A stretch of 64,000 nucleotides of DNA from Blautia sp. Lineage in GTDB: Bacteria > Bacillota > Clostridia > Lachnospirales > Lachnospiraceae. The notes beneath the pieces are model-generated. The model was not told the DNA's origin. It saw only the letters and a program-made list of their open reading frames with translations, and did not search any database. Where the stretch lies: the NCBI GenBank assembly GCA_023667395.1, contig JAMPAC010000006.1, positions 29,810 to 93,809 on the forward strand, in the 5' to 3' direction. Each line of letters starts with the position of its first letter. The first letter of the stretch is position 1. This document shows, one piece after another, positions 41,724 through 50,159 of this stretch. Both the position numbers and the translations under genes were made by a program.

Positions 41724-42278
41724 CTATTCGACTTTTAGATCATGCTCTGGCGGAGATTTCATATCCATCGTACAAAATCTGTATTTTTCCCTGTGTTCAT
41801 AAGCTTTCGGACAGATGTAAGCGCCGTTTACCGTTTTTGCAGACTGTTTCCTGACTATCTTTTTCAGTTCATCATACAACATTTTCGAGGTACTGTCATC
41901 ATAATGTACTGTACTGATTTCTGTAGGGAAAATGGTGTTTTCCTGATAAATCCCGTTAAAATCTATCAGAATACACGCTGTATTTTCTGCCATTAATGTA
42001 CTATATCTTGTCTTATATTGTTTATTTTCTCCATTGTACTGATATGCTTTCCATAAACATTCTATCTCTTCAGGAAAAATAAACATCTGCATATTACCGT
42101 TGTGGGACCCCCTGAAATTAACGCCCAGATTTTCCATATCCATAATACTGCCATAGGAAATCTCACCTGTGTCAGAGTAAGCTGGCACATAGTATATTTT
42201 TAATTTGCTCTGATATTCCTGGAATACGGTTTGCAAATCTTCTTTTTCCGCGTAGAAACGGAATCTTCTTGTTTTCAT
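41724..42278 (-). CDS. Hypothetical protein (MKTRRFRFY type)
   Basis: A 184-aa soluble protein without recognised domain. The ATG at 42276-42278 follows an AAAGGG site within the 3' end of the YgiQ gene; an upstream open frame of 51 codons is a shadow of that gene. The aromatic, charged composition and orphan position are reminiscent of immunity proteins, but nothing specific can be said. Confidence 0.65.
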   Translation of the reverse strand: MKTRRFRFYAEKEDLQTVFQEYQSKLKIYYVPAYSDTGEISYGSIMDMENLGVNFRGSHNGNMQMFIFPEEIECLWKAYQYNGENKQYKTRYSTLMAENTACILIDFNGIYQENTIFPTEISTVHYDDSTSKMLYDELKKIVRKQSAKTVNGAYICPKAYEHREKYRFCTMDMKSPPEHDLKVE

Positions 42279-42282
42279 AGAA

Positions 42283-44307
42283 TTACCCTTTTTTCTTATG
42301 CACATTCTGTATGGTTTTCCGCTTCCGCTGCGTTCCGCCTCCCTGTTGCATCTGGTTTCCGGATCTTCCGGCGGCATTCGGATGTTTGCTGCGGTTCGCC
42401 GCTTTGCCGTCCGCGCCCCTGCTCCAGCCATCCCGTTTCACTGTCCTGCTGTCCCTGCCTCTCCCGCCCCTGTCCGCCGTCTTCTCCTGCCCCGTCTTCC
42501 GGGGACGGATCAGGCACTTCTGATCGAACCCGATGAGATCCGTCCTGCCCGCCTTGGTCAGCGCCTCATGGACCAGGTCATAATTCTTCGGGTTACGGTA
42601 TTGTATCAACGCCCGCTGCATCGCTTTCTCGTGGGGATTGCGGCACACATACACCGGCTGCATATCCCTGGGGTCCAGCCCCGTATAGTACATGACCGTG
42701 GACATGGTGGAGGGCGTGGGGTAAAAGTCCTGCACCTGCTCCGGCATATAGCCCAGGTCCCGCAGGTACTCCGCCAGTTCAACGGCCTCCTTCAAGGTGG
42801 AGCCGGGATGGGAGGACATCAGGTAAGGCACCAGGAACTGATTTTTGCCCATCTGGGCGTTCAGCTTTTTATACTTTGCCACAAAACGCTCGTAGACCGC
42901 GTTCTCCGGCTTTCCCATCCTGCGCAGCACCGCGTCGGAAATATGCTCCGGCGCCACTTTCAGCTGCCCGCTCACATGGTGCTCCACCAGCTCCCTGAAA
43001 AAGGTATCGTCCTGATCCGCCAGCAGATAGTCAAAGCGGATGCCGGAGCGCACAAAGACCTTTTTCACCCCCGGAAGCGCCCTGAGTTTCCGCAGCAGTT
43101 CCAGATAGTCGCTGTGATCCACGTACAGATTCTTACAGGGCGAGGGGAACAGGCACTGTTTGTTCTTGCAGACGCCGTAAGTCAGCTGTTTCTCACAGGA
43201 GGGATGCCGGAAATTGGCCGTGGGACCTCCCACATCATGGATATAGCCCTTAAAATCCGGATCCCTGACCAGCAGTTCCGCCTCCCTGAGGATAGACTCA
43301 TGGCTTCTGGTCTGCACCGTCCTGCCCTGATGGAAAGTCAGCGCGCAGAAACTGCATCCCCCGAAGCACCCCCGGTTGCTGATCAGGGAAAATTTGATCT
43401 CCGCAATGGCAGGGACACCGCCCTTTTCCTCATAGGAGGGATGATAGGTGCGCGTGTAGGGCAGCGCGTAGACATCATCCATCTCCTGTCTGGTCAGGGG
43501 CGGTTGGGGCGGATTCTGCACCACATAGACCCCGTTGGGATATTTTTCCACCAGGACTTTGCCGTTGCAGAAATCCGTATTTTCATTCTGGATGGCAAAG
43601 CTTCTGGCATACAGGGATTTGTCCGCCTTCATCTCCTCATAGGAGGGCAGTTCCATGGCGTCATAGATTCCCGAAATATCCTTTGTGCGGTAGACCGTCC
43701 CCGGAATAAAGGTGATATCCGACACCGCGATACCGCTGGCCAGGGCGTCCGCGATCTCCACGATGGACTTCTCCCCCATCCCGTAGGAAATGAGATCCGC
43801 CTGGCTGTCCAGCAGCAGGGAGCGCTTAAAGCTGTCCGTCCAGTAATCATAATGGGCCATTCGGCGCAGGCTGGCCTCGATGCCGCCGATGATCAGGGGC
43901 ACATCCTTATAGGTCCTGCGAATCAGGTTCCCATAGACCGCCGTGGCATGGTCGGGCCGTTTCCCCATCTCCCCGCCGGGGGTAAAGGCGTCCGTGGAAC
44001 GCCTCTTTTTCGAGACGGAATAATGATTCACGCAGCTGTCCATATTTCCCGCAGAGATCAAAAACCCCAGCCTGGGACGTCCCAGCAGGGTAATGCTGTC
44101 GTCCCTTTTCCAGTCGGGCTGCGAGAGGATCCCCACCGTATACCCGTGTGCCTGTAAGATACGGCTGATGACGGCGTGGCCGAAAGAGGGATGATCCACA
44201 TAGGCGTCCCCGATCACATACACAAAGTCAAGCTGCTCTATTCCCCGCTCCCGCATGTCCTCAGGAGATATGGGCAAAAATCCCTCACTGTTCTTCAAAG
44301 AATCCAT
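42283..44307 (-). CDS. YgiQ-family radical SAM protein
   Basis: A 674-aa protein of unknown reaction. N-terminal B12-binding-like/UPF0313 part ([24 protein letters not shown]), then radical SAM motif [20 protein letters not shown] with CxxxCxx[21 protein letters not shown] and the C-terminal conserved region ([22 protein letters not shown]). The last 60 residues are a disordered basic Gly/Arg/Gln-rich tail. The start overlaps the HAD gene at 44285 by 23 bp. Confidence 0.92.
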   Translation of the reverse strand: MDSLKNSEGFLPISPEDMRERGIEQLDFVYVIGDAYVDHPSFGHAVISRILQAHGYTVGILSQPDWKRDDSITLLGRPRLGFLISAGNMDSCVNHYSVSKKRRSTDAFTPGGEMGKRPDHATAVYGNLIRRTYKDVPLIIGGIEASLRRMAHYDYWTDSFKRSLLLDSQADLISYGMGEKSIVEIADALASGIAVSDITFIPGTVYRTKDISGIYDAMELPSYEEMKADKSLYARSFAIQNENTDFCNGKVLVEKYPNGVYVVQNPPQPPLTRQEMDDVYALPYTRTYHPSYEEKGGVPAIAEIKFSLISNRGCFGGCSFCALTFHQGRTVQTRSHESILREAELLVRDPDFKGYIHDVGGPTANFRHPSCEKQLTYGVCKNKQCLFPSPCKNLYVDHSDYLELLRKLRALPGVKKVFVRSGIRFDYLLADQDDTFFRELVEHHVSGQLKVAPEHISDAVLRRMGKPENAVYERFVAKYKKLNAQMGKNQFLVPYLMSSHPGSTLKEAVELAEYLRDLGYMPEQVQDFYPTPSTMSTVMYYTGLDPRDMQPVYVCRNPHEKAMQRALIQYRNPKNYDLVHEALTKAGRTDLIGFDQKCLIRPRKTGQEKTADRGGRGRDSRTVKRDGWSRGADGKAANRSKHPNAAGRSGNQMQQGGGTQRKRKTIQNVHKKKG

Positions 44308-44950
44308 AATAATCCTCTATATAATAATCCGCAAGCTGCTTTTTTTCTTCCCTGTTGGGAATGGAAAAATCATCCTCCACGGCGCAGACTCTCATGCCCG
44401 CGTTTTTCCCGGCCTGGATGCCGGGTATGATATCCTCGAACACCAGACAGCGCCCGCAATCCGCGTTCAGCCCTTTTGCCACCGCAAGATAAATGTCCGG
44501 CGAGGGCTTCCCACGCTCCACCTCGCTGCCCGTGACGATGCAGGTAAAATAATTCTTTAAATGATGCACCGCCGCGATGTTTTCCACCAGTTCCCTGGAA
44601 TTGCTGGTGGCAATGCCAAGCTTGATGCCCCGCTCACTGCACCCCTTTAAAAATCCGGGAATCCCCGGCTTTAACGGCACCTCGTGCATATATTTGTCCC
44701 AGGCCATCTCATTCCAGGTACGTTTGATCTCCTCCAGGGGATCCGGGATGGGGAAATGTTCCTTAAAATAAACCGCTGTCTCATGGAAACTCATGCCCGC
44801 TATCTCAGACTGCAGATCCGGCGGCAGTCCGACCCCGAACCGTCCCAGATACTCGATATCTATCTCATGCCATATCCACATGGAATCCACCAGGGAACCA
44901 TCCATATCGAAGATGACCGCGTCTATCTCCTTTAACATTTCAGCTTTCAT
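44285..44950 (-). CDS. HAD-superfamily phosphatase / phosphoglucomutase-like
   Basis: A 221-aa hydrolase with motif [15 protein letters not shown] (nucleophile and general acid Asp), motif [10 protein letters not shown], Lys in [11 protein letters not shown] and motif [18 protein letters not shown]. The helical cap between motifs I and II is as in beta-phosphoglucomutase-like enzymes (subfamily IA). Substrate unknown. It starts within the last codons of the RsuA-type gene (11-bp overlap) behind GGAGGAG. Confidence 0.93.
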   Translation of the reverse strand: MKAEMLKEIDAVIFDMDGSLVDSMWIWHEIDIEYLGRFGVGLPPDLQSEIAGMSFHETAVYFKEHFPIPDPLEEIKRTWNEMAWDKYMHEVPLKPGIPGFLKGCSERGIKLGIATSNSRELVENIAAVHHLKNYFTCIVTGSEVERGKPSPDIYLAVAKGLNADCGRCLVFEDIIPGIQAGKNAGMRVCAVEDDFSIPNREEKKQLADYYIEDYYGFFEEQ

Positions 44951-45638
44951 GTAACTCTCTCTCCTCCTGTATGGTCAGCGGCCGGTAATCTCCCGGCGCC
45001 AGTCCCTCGTCCAGTCCGATCTTCCCGAAACGTATCCTTTTTAACGCGGTGACCTGGTTTCCCACCGCCTGCAGCATCCGCTTGACCTGATGGTACTTTC
45101 CCTCCTGTATGGTCAGACGGATGATATGCTCCGACACTACCTCCACCCTGGCCGGTAAGGTCGGCTCTTTCTCCCCGATATCCACGCCCTGCTCCAGCCG
45201 CCTGATATCCTCCTCAGACAAGGCATGATCCACATTGACCTGATAGGTCTTGTCCACATGCCTTTTCGGGGAAAGGAGCCGGTGCGCCAGTTCCCCGTCG
45301 TTGGTCAGAATCAGCAGCCCCTCCGTGTCCTTGTCCAGCCTGCCCACGGGGAAAAGATCCTTTCTCCCCTCCGCCGAAAGCAGTTCCACCACCGTGCCCG
45401 CAGTGTTGTCCCGGGTGGCGGAGACAACGCCCCTGGGCTTGTTGAGCATGTAGTAGACATACCTTTGATAAGTCAGTATTTTCCCCTGAAAGGCCACCTG
45501 GTCCCGATGTTCCTCGATTTTTTGATCCGCCGACCGTATCACCTGGCCGTTGACGGACACAAATCCCTTTTTGATATAATCCTTTACCTGGCTGCGGCTG
45601 CCCATATTCAGTTCGCACAAATACCTGTCAAGACGCAT
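44940..45638 (-). CDS. rsuA: RsuA-family 16S rRNA pseudouridine synthase
   Basis: A 232-aa enzyme: S4 domain (MRLDRYLCELNMGSRSQVKDYIKKG), KPRGVVSATRD, catalytic GRLDKDTEGLLILTNDG, and EGKYHQVKRMLQAVGNQVTALKRI. By layout RsuA-like (pseudouridine 516 of 16S rRNA in E. coli), although RluB/E/F share these motifs. First of a rsuA-HAD-ygiQ run with overlapping genes. Confidence 0.92.
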   Translation of the reverse strand: MRLDRYLCELNMGSRSQVKDYIKKGFVSVNGQVIRSADQKIEEHRDQVAFQGKILTYQRYVYYMLNKPRGVVSATRDNTAGTVVELLSAEGRKDLFPVGRLDKDTEGLLILTNDGELAHRLLSPKRHVDKTYQVNVDHALSEEDIRRLEQGVDIGEKEPTLPARVEVVSEHIIRLTIQEGKYHQVKRMLQAVGNQVTALKRIRFGKIGLDEGLAPGDYRPLTIQEERELHES

Positions 45639-45700
45639 AAAACCTCACAAAACACACATATACAAGGATAGGAGCAATCAGAAAAAGGAGCCTGTCCCGT

Positions 45701-46873
45701 TTGTACGATACAAAGTCCAATCAATCCAATTCATCCGCGCCCAAAGCGCATGTGAAAAAACTGCCCCTGCCCCGATTACTGGGCGCCATTTTATTTTTCA
45801 TATTTACCGCCTGTATCCTGACCCACTCGGAACTCAGCTTAAGCTATGCCTCGCTGGGGCTTAGGCTGTGGCTGGATAAAATGATCCCCTCCCTGCTTCC
45901 CTTTATGATCCTGTCCGGGATCGTGATCCGGCTGGGACTGACGGAAAATATCGCCTCTTTCGTCTATCCCCTGATCCGTCCCCTCTACCGTGTCCGCAAA
46001 AACGTCTGCTACTGCATGATGCTTGGTTTTCTCTGCGGGTTCCCAATGGGGGCAAGGGTGGTGGCGGATCTCTATTCCCGGGGGCAGCTTACCAGGGATG
46101 AGGGCGAATATCTGCTGTGCTTCTGTAATAATATCGGCCCGGTCTATTATTGCAGTTTTGTGCTGCCTCTCCTGCACAGGGAACTGACTGCGCCCTATCT
46201 CTTTGGCATGTATGGGATTCCCGCCCTGTACGGGATATTCCTGCGTTATACCCGGTATCGCTGCCTGGGGGATCTGTTTTCTGGGCGAACGATCACGAGT
46301 GAACTGCGCATCTGCGGGAAACCGCTTCCTGAGCGAACGGTCACAGGCGAACTGCGTATCTGCGGGAAACCGGGCTTTTGCAGACCACCGGCGTCTCACA
46401 GCCGTGCAGGCCTGCACAGGCAGCTGAATTTCCATGACAGATCACAGAATAGTCTCATTGCCTGTGAAAACAGCCATAAGTCCCTCGTCCGCAGGGGAGA
46501 ACGCCTGCTCTCCGAAACGGATCAGGCCATCGGCGCCGCCATCCGCAGCATCCTGACATTGGGGGGCTATATGATCCTGTTCAACCTGCTGAACCTGCTC
46601 CCCCATGTGCTGTGGGGAAAACAGATTCCCCTGCCCGCGCCGCTGTTTGAGATCACCGGCGGCTTAAGCATGCTGCAGGCGCAGGCGCCGCTGTACAGCC
46701 TGCTGGCGCTGTCTTTCGGCGGGTTCTCCTGCATCGCCCAGACCTACAGCTGTATCAGGGACACGGATCTCTCCATTGTGGATTACATGATACATAAAGT
46801 CATCCTGACGCTGTTAAACGCGCTGTTCTACCTCTGCTGGTTCCTGCTGTCACCCAGTTCCTTTCTCCGCTGA
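45701..46873 (+). CDS. YlbJ-like membrane protein with nucleoside-recognition (Gate) domain
   Basis: A 390-aa multi-pass membrane protein related to sporulation protein YlbJ (SLGLRLWLDKMIPSLLPFMILSGI, GFLCGFPMGARVVADLYSRGQL, FCNNIGPVYYCSFVLP). The start is TTG behind AAGGAG; no ATG is in frame before the first helix. A loop of about 85 residues (about 185-270) holds a 48-bp tandem duplication (46283-46378, ERTVTGELRICGKP twice), not typical of the family. Its 3' end overlaps the convergent amidase gene by 46 bp. Confidence 0.85.
   Translation: MYDTKSNQSNSSAPKAHVKKLPLPRLLGAILFFIFTACILTHSELSLSYASLGLRLWLDKMIPSLLPFMILSGIVIRLGLTENIASFVYPLIRPLYRVRKNVCYCMMLGFLCGFPMGARVVADLYSRGQLTRDEGEYLLCFCNNIGPVYYCSFVLPLLHRELTAPYLFGMYGIPALYGIFLRYTRYRCLGDLFSGRTITSELRICGKPLPERTVTGELRICGKPGFCRPPASHSRAGLHRQLNFHDRSQNSLIACENSHKSLVRRGERLLSETDQAIGAAIRSILTLGGYMILFNLLNLLPHVLWGKQIPLPAPLFEITGGLSMLQAQAPLYSLLALSFGGFSCIAQTYSCIRDTDLSIVDYMIHKVILTLLNALFYLCWFLLSPSSFLR
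46283..46378 (+). repeat. 48-bp tandem duplication inside the YlbJ-like gene
   Basis: Two adjacent 48-bp units, each containing CGAACG, TCAC, then GAACTGCGYATCTGCGGGAA and ACCG, keep the reading frame and duplicate a 16-residue segment. Units differ at several positions, so the duplication is not very recent. Confidence 0.85.
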
Positions 46874-48210
46874 CGGCGGCGTCTCCGGCGTCTCCGGTAG
46901 GTAATGAACTGCGATATGAAAAATACAATGAACAAAAGCACCACAAATACAAGGCACAGCTTTAAGAAAGTCAATATGCTGACTTCCTGTTCCTCCTCCA
47001 CGCTCTCTGAAAGCGCAGGCCGGAACGTGGTGGTGCCGGGAAGCTCTTTTGTCTCAGACTCCGCCTCCGGATCCCCCGACGCGGAAGGTTCCTGGTTTTC
47101 CAGGGAAGCCTGAGCGCTTTCCTCCGGCTCCTCCGCTGCCCTTTGGGGCACTTTCAACGGATTGCTCTCTGTGTAAAGGTCGTAGGGATTGTAAGCGCGC
47201 AGTACGATCTCCGGCGTTATGTCTGCGGGAATTTTCAGTTCCAATTGAAAAGAATCTGTGTATGCGCCTGTCAGGGTATCGCAGCCGGGCCAGATCTCCC
47301 TCCTGCCAAAGGTCGCTCCCCCATCCAGGCTGTAACTGTAATACATCAAAGGCGAGTCATAATCCGCAGCGGTCACATTGACAGTGAGCGCTCCCTCGCC
47401 GTCATACTCCGATGCCAGGGAGATCTCGCAGAAATCCGGTTCCGTATCGTCATTTCTGGTAAGGCTGTTTAAGGAGGTTGCGCTGGCCTCTATCAAAGGA
47501 TGGGCGGAATAATCCACCCCCAACTCACTGCTGGAGAGCCCGAAATACCTTGCCACCGCCGTGGCGTCCGCAATGCCGAAAGTCACCAGGTCTTCGTCCG
47601 AATCGCAGTAAGAAGTATCCCTGTCGTTATCCACATGGCAGTGCTCGATAATCAGCGCCGGGAACCCCAATGCCACAGATTCCCTGATGATGCCATAGTA
47701 ATCGCCATCGTCCCCCAGCCTGGTCTTCACCCCCCGGATCAGAAGTCCCATTTCCTTTGCCTGCGTGAGGAATTCATAGCCGAACTGGAGCCCGTAGCCG
47801 TTGTAGGGGGACACGGAGGACACCCACACTTCGGAGCCGAACAGTTCGTGGTTTGCCGATGCGTTATAATGGATGCTGAACATAAAATCGGCATCCACGC
47901 TGGCGGCGAATTCCGCCCGCTCTTTCAAAGACATTTTCACATCTTCCGTCCTGGTAAGGTAAACCTCCACGCCGTCATATCTGAGCAGTTCATTGTACAT
48001 CGCCATGGCGGTGGTCATAGTCATGAATTTTTCTTCATGGTTATTTTCAAGCGTCCCCCTGTTATCCCCTCCGTGTCCCGGATCGATCACGATCACAAGC
48101 TTATCGCCTGTATCCTGCAGTCTGTCGGCCGCTTCCGCTTTTAAAGGGCACAGGAGCAACAGGGCAATGGCGGCAAGCACGGTAAACCGTTGAAAGATTT
48201 TATTGTTCAT
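46828..48210 (-). CDS. N-acetylmuramoyl-L-alanine amidase, membrane-anchored
   Basis: A 460-aa cell-wall hydrolase cutting between N-acetylmuramic acid and L-Ala. Signal sequence at residues 1-27. The Amidase_3 domain has zinc ligands in VIDPGHGGDNRGTLENNHEEK and SIHYNASANHELFGSE, and the late Glu/His in IIEHCHVDN. Residues about 270-355 look like a beta-rich module, then an acidic linker, one membrane helix near 420-440 (LKLCLVFVVLLFIVFFISQF) and a very basic tail. So it is tethered at both ends or at the C-terminus after cleavage. Confidence 0.92.
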   Translation of the reverse strand: MNNKIFQRFTVLAAIALLLLCPLKAEAADRLQDTGDKLVIVIDPGHGGDNRGTLENNHEEKFMTMTTAMAMYNELLRYDGVEVYLTRTEDVKMSLKERAEFAASVDADFMFSIHYNASANHELFGSEVWVSSVSPYNGYGLQFGYEFLTQAKEMGLLIRGVKTRLGDDGDYYGIIRESVALGFPALIIEHCHVDNDRDTSYCDSDEDLVTFGIADATAVARYFGLSSSELGVDYSAHPLIEASATSLNSLTRNDDTEPDFCEISLASEYDGEGALTVNVTAADYDSPLMYYSYSLDGGATFGRREIWPGCDTLTGAYTDSFQLELKIPADITPEIVLRAYNPYDLYTESNPLKVPQRAAEEPEESAQASLENQEPSASGDPEAESETKELPGTTTFRPALSESVEEEQEVSILTFLKLCLVFVVLLFIVFFISQFITYRRRRRRRRQRRKELGDSRNQQR

Positions 48211-48276
48211 AGCGCTCCTTATTGATAAAGAACCAGCTTCCTTGCGAAAACCGGTTCCTCACTTTCTGTTTTGAAA

Positions 48277-48870
48277 TTACATCAGGTCGATCCCGCCGCC
48301 TCCGGCAGCGCCCACGGAATCGTCCAGGTCGTCCATGGGCTGCAGGGCCTGCCTGTTGGACTGTATCACTTCTTTGTACTGATTCAGGGAATGCAGCAGG
48401 CTGTCGTAATGATTGCTGACTGTCTGGATGGCGGAAAGGATCAGCGTTTCCAGTCCTGCCAGCTGATCCTCGGTATACCGGGCGGCCTGTATTTTCAGTT
48501 CGTTTGCCTCCATGGTCGCCTTATCCAGGATGTCCTGCGCCTGCTTGGATGCCATGGATACCACTTCATTTGCCTGGGCATAGGCCTGCTGCATGATCTC
48601 GTGCTCGCTGATCAGTTCATTGGTCTTCACATTGGTCTCATTGATCAGCGCCTCCGCTTTCGCCCTGGCATCGTTCAGGATCGCCTCTTTATTGCTGATG
48701 ATCTTCTGGTAGCGCTTGATTTCATCCGGAGTCTTCATCCGCAGTTCACGCAGCAGTTCGTCGATCTCGTCCTTATTGACAATAATCTCCGTGTTGGACA
48801 TAAACTTCGGTTTACAACTCTCGATGTATTCTTCTAATTCGTCAATTAATTGTTCAATTCTGCTGCTCAT
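48277..48870 (-). CDS. Coiled-coil protein (often annotated ATPase-like) next to coaD
   Basis: A 197-aa largely coiled-coil protein: MSSRIEQLIDELEEYIESCKP, then a long Ala/Glu/Gln-rich helix (DARAKAEALINETNVKTNELISEHEIMQQAYAQANEV) like V-type ATPase subunit H or DivIVA-type coiled coils, and a Gly-rich C-terminus. Proteins of this kind occur beside coaD in Lachnospiraceae; the function is not known to me. It starts 10 bp after the coaD stop. Confidence 0.8.
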   Translation of the reverse strand: MSSRIEQLIDELEEYIESCKPKFMSNTEIIVNKDEIDELLRELRMKTPDEIKRYQKIISNKEAILNDARAKAEALINETNVKTNELISEHEIMQQAYAQANEVVSMASKQAQDILDKATMEANELKIQAARYTEDQLAGLETLILSAIQTVSNHYDSLLHSLNQYKEVIQSNRQALQPMDDLDDSVGAAGGGGIDLM

Positions 48871-48880
48871 TCCACTCTCC

Positions 48881-49369
48881 TCACCTTTTGATCTGATATT
48901 TGTCATAAATCAAATCAGCCACAAAATCGGGAACACACTGGCTGATATCGCCGCCAAAGCAGGCAATCTCCTTCACGCTGGAGGAGCTGAGATAGGCATA
49001 TTCCAGGCTGGTTGTCAGGAACATGGTATCCAGCTTCCCCTTGGAAAGCAGACGGTTGGTCTGGGCAATCTGCAGTTCATATTCAAAATCCGTGATCGCA
49101 CGCAGCCCCCTCACCGCCACATGGAGATTGTTTTCAGCGGCATAATTGATCAGCAGGCCGCTGAAACTGTCCACCTGCACATTGGGGATATCCTTTGTAG
49201 CCTCCTCCAATATCTTAACACGTTCCTCCACAGAAAACAACGGTGTCTTCACCTTATTATTCAAAACGCTGACAATCAGGACGTCAAAAATCTCCGACGC
49301 CCGCCTGATGATGTCCAGATGGCCGAATGTAACCGGATCAAAACTTCCGGGATAAACCGCTCTCTTCAT
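48881..49369 (-). CDS. coaD: Phosphopantetheine adenylyltransferase CoaD
   Basis: A 162-aa enzyme making dephospho-CoA from 4'-phosphopantetheine and [24 protein letters not shown] holds the TxGH-like nucleotide motif, and [18 protein letters not shown] is the C-terminal signature. The ATG at 49367-49369 follows GGAGG; the open frame continues upstream without family match. Together with rsmD upstream this is the usual Firmicutes rsmD-coaD order. Confidence 0.97.
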   Translation of the reverse strand: MKRAVYPGSFDPVTFGHLDIIRRASEIFDVLIVSVLNNKVKTPLFSVEERVKILEEATKDIPNVQVDSFSGLLINYAAENNLHVAVRGLRAITDFEYELQIAQTNRLLSKGKLDTMFLTTSLEYAYLSSSSVKEIACFGGDISQCVPDFVADLIYDKYQIKR

Positions 49370-49430
49370 GCTAACCTCCATGATCCCGCTGAAAAATGCC
49401 GTTTCAGGGCATCCTTCCCACACTTACCCC

Positions 49431-49448
49431 ATGCCGCCTACGGCGGCG
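49431..49448. repeat. REP-like palindrome between rsmD and coaD
   Basis: CATGCCGCCTACGGCGGCG, flanked by CCC and GATGGG that extend the stem, matches the palindromes of the 11.2-kb tandem repeat except at the apex (TA for TC). A weaker hairpin, GGTTGG/CCAACC, follows at about 49470-49491. Confidence 0.65.
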
Positions 49449-49483
49449 CGATGGGATGGAACTGAAATGGTTGGGCACACATT

Positions 49484-50044
49484 TTAGCCAACCGTTCCCT
49501 CTTTTCGGATGAACAGATGTTTATTTGTTCTGTACTTCTTGTCCTTTTGTACGGTGTATCCCATTGCCTCCAGATAAGAAAAATCCGTATCCCGCGCGGC
49601 TTCCACCACGATCAGGGTATCCTCCGTGACATAGCGCATGTTCCGCAGCAGCGACAGGACATTTTTCTCATATCCGCTCTGGTAGGGCGGATCCATGAAG
49701 ATCACATCCACTTCTTTCTCGTTGATGCCGGACAGGCCGCTGAACACATCCTGCTTTAATACTATAGCACGGTCCTCCATTTTCGTAAATGACAGATTTT
49801 GCCGGATGCAGGAAATCGCTTTCGACGCATTGTCAATAAAATACGCTTTCTCGGCGCCCCGGCTCAGCGCCTCGATGCCGATCCCGCCGCTGCCGCTGAA
49901 CAGATCCACGAAGACGGCTCCCGGCACGTAGGTCTGCAGCATGTTAAATAAGGTTTCCTTGATCCGGTCGGTGGTGGGTCTGGTGTCCATCCCCTCCGGC
50001 GTTTTCAGGGGAAGGCTTCTGGCTGTTCCTGCAATCACTCTCAT
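49484..50044 (-). CDS. rsmD: 16S rRNA (guanine966-N2)-methyltransferase RsmD
   Basis: A 186-aa SAM-dependent methyltransferase. MRVIAGTARSLPLKTPEGMDTRPTTDRIKE, the SAM loop FVDLFSGSGGIGIEALSRGA and the catalytic DPPY in DVIFMDPPYQSGYE are intact. Its leader includes GCGGAACTGGAATAGGAGG as ribosome site and, further upstream, a composite hairpin (GGAAAGGTT/AACCTTTCC, about 50094-50143). Confidence 0.97.
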   Translation of the reverse strand: MRVIAGTARSLPLKTPEGMDTRPTTDRIKETLFNMLQTYVPGAVFVDLFSGSGGIGIEALSRGAEKAYFIDNASKAISCIRQNLSFTKMEDRAIVLKQDVFSGLSGINEKEVDVIFMDPPYQSGYEKNVLSLLRNMRYVTEDTLIVVEAARDTDFSYLEAMGYTVQKDKKYRTNKHLFIRKEGTVG

Positions 50045-50159
50045 AGTAACCTCCTATTCCAGTTCCGCTTCTCCACTACAGCGCCCATGGCAGCGGAAAG
50101 GTTGTTCTGCCGCGTTTGCGTCTGAAAACCTTTCCGGGCGCTTCCGTTCCGAAGCTGTT

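Noticed and set aside
42298-44157. 619-aa plus-strand ORF opposite the YgiQ gene
   Set aside because: It is a frame shadow of the strongly conserved radical SAM gene; no family motifs and no ribosome site.
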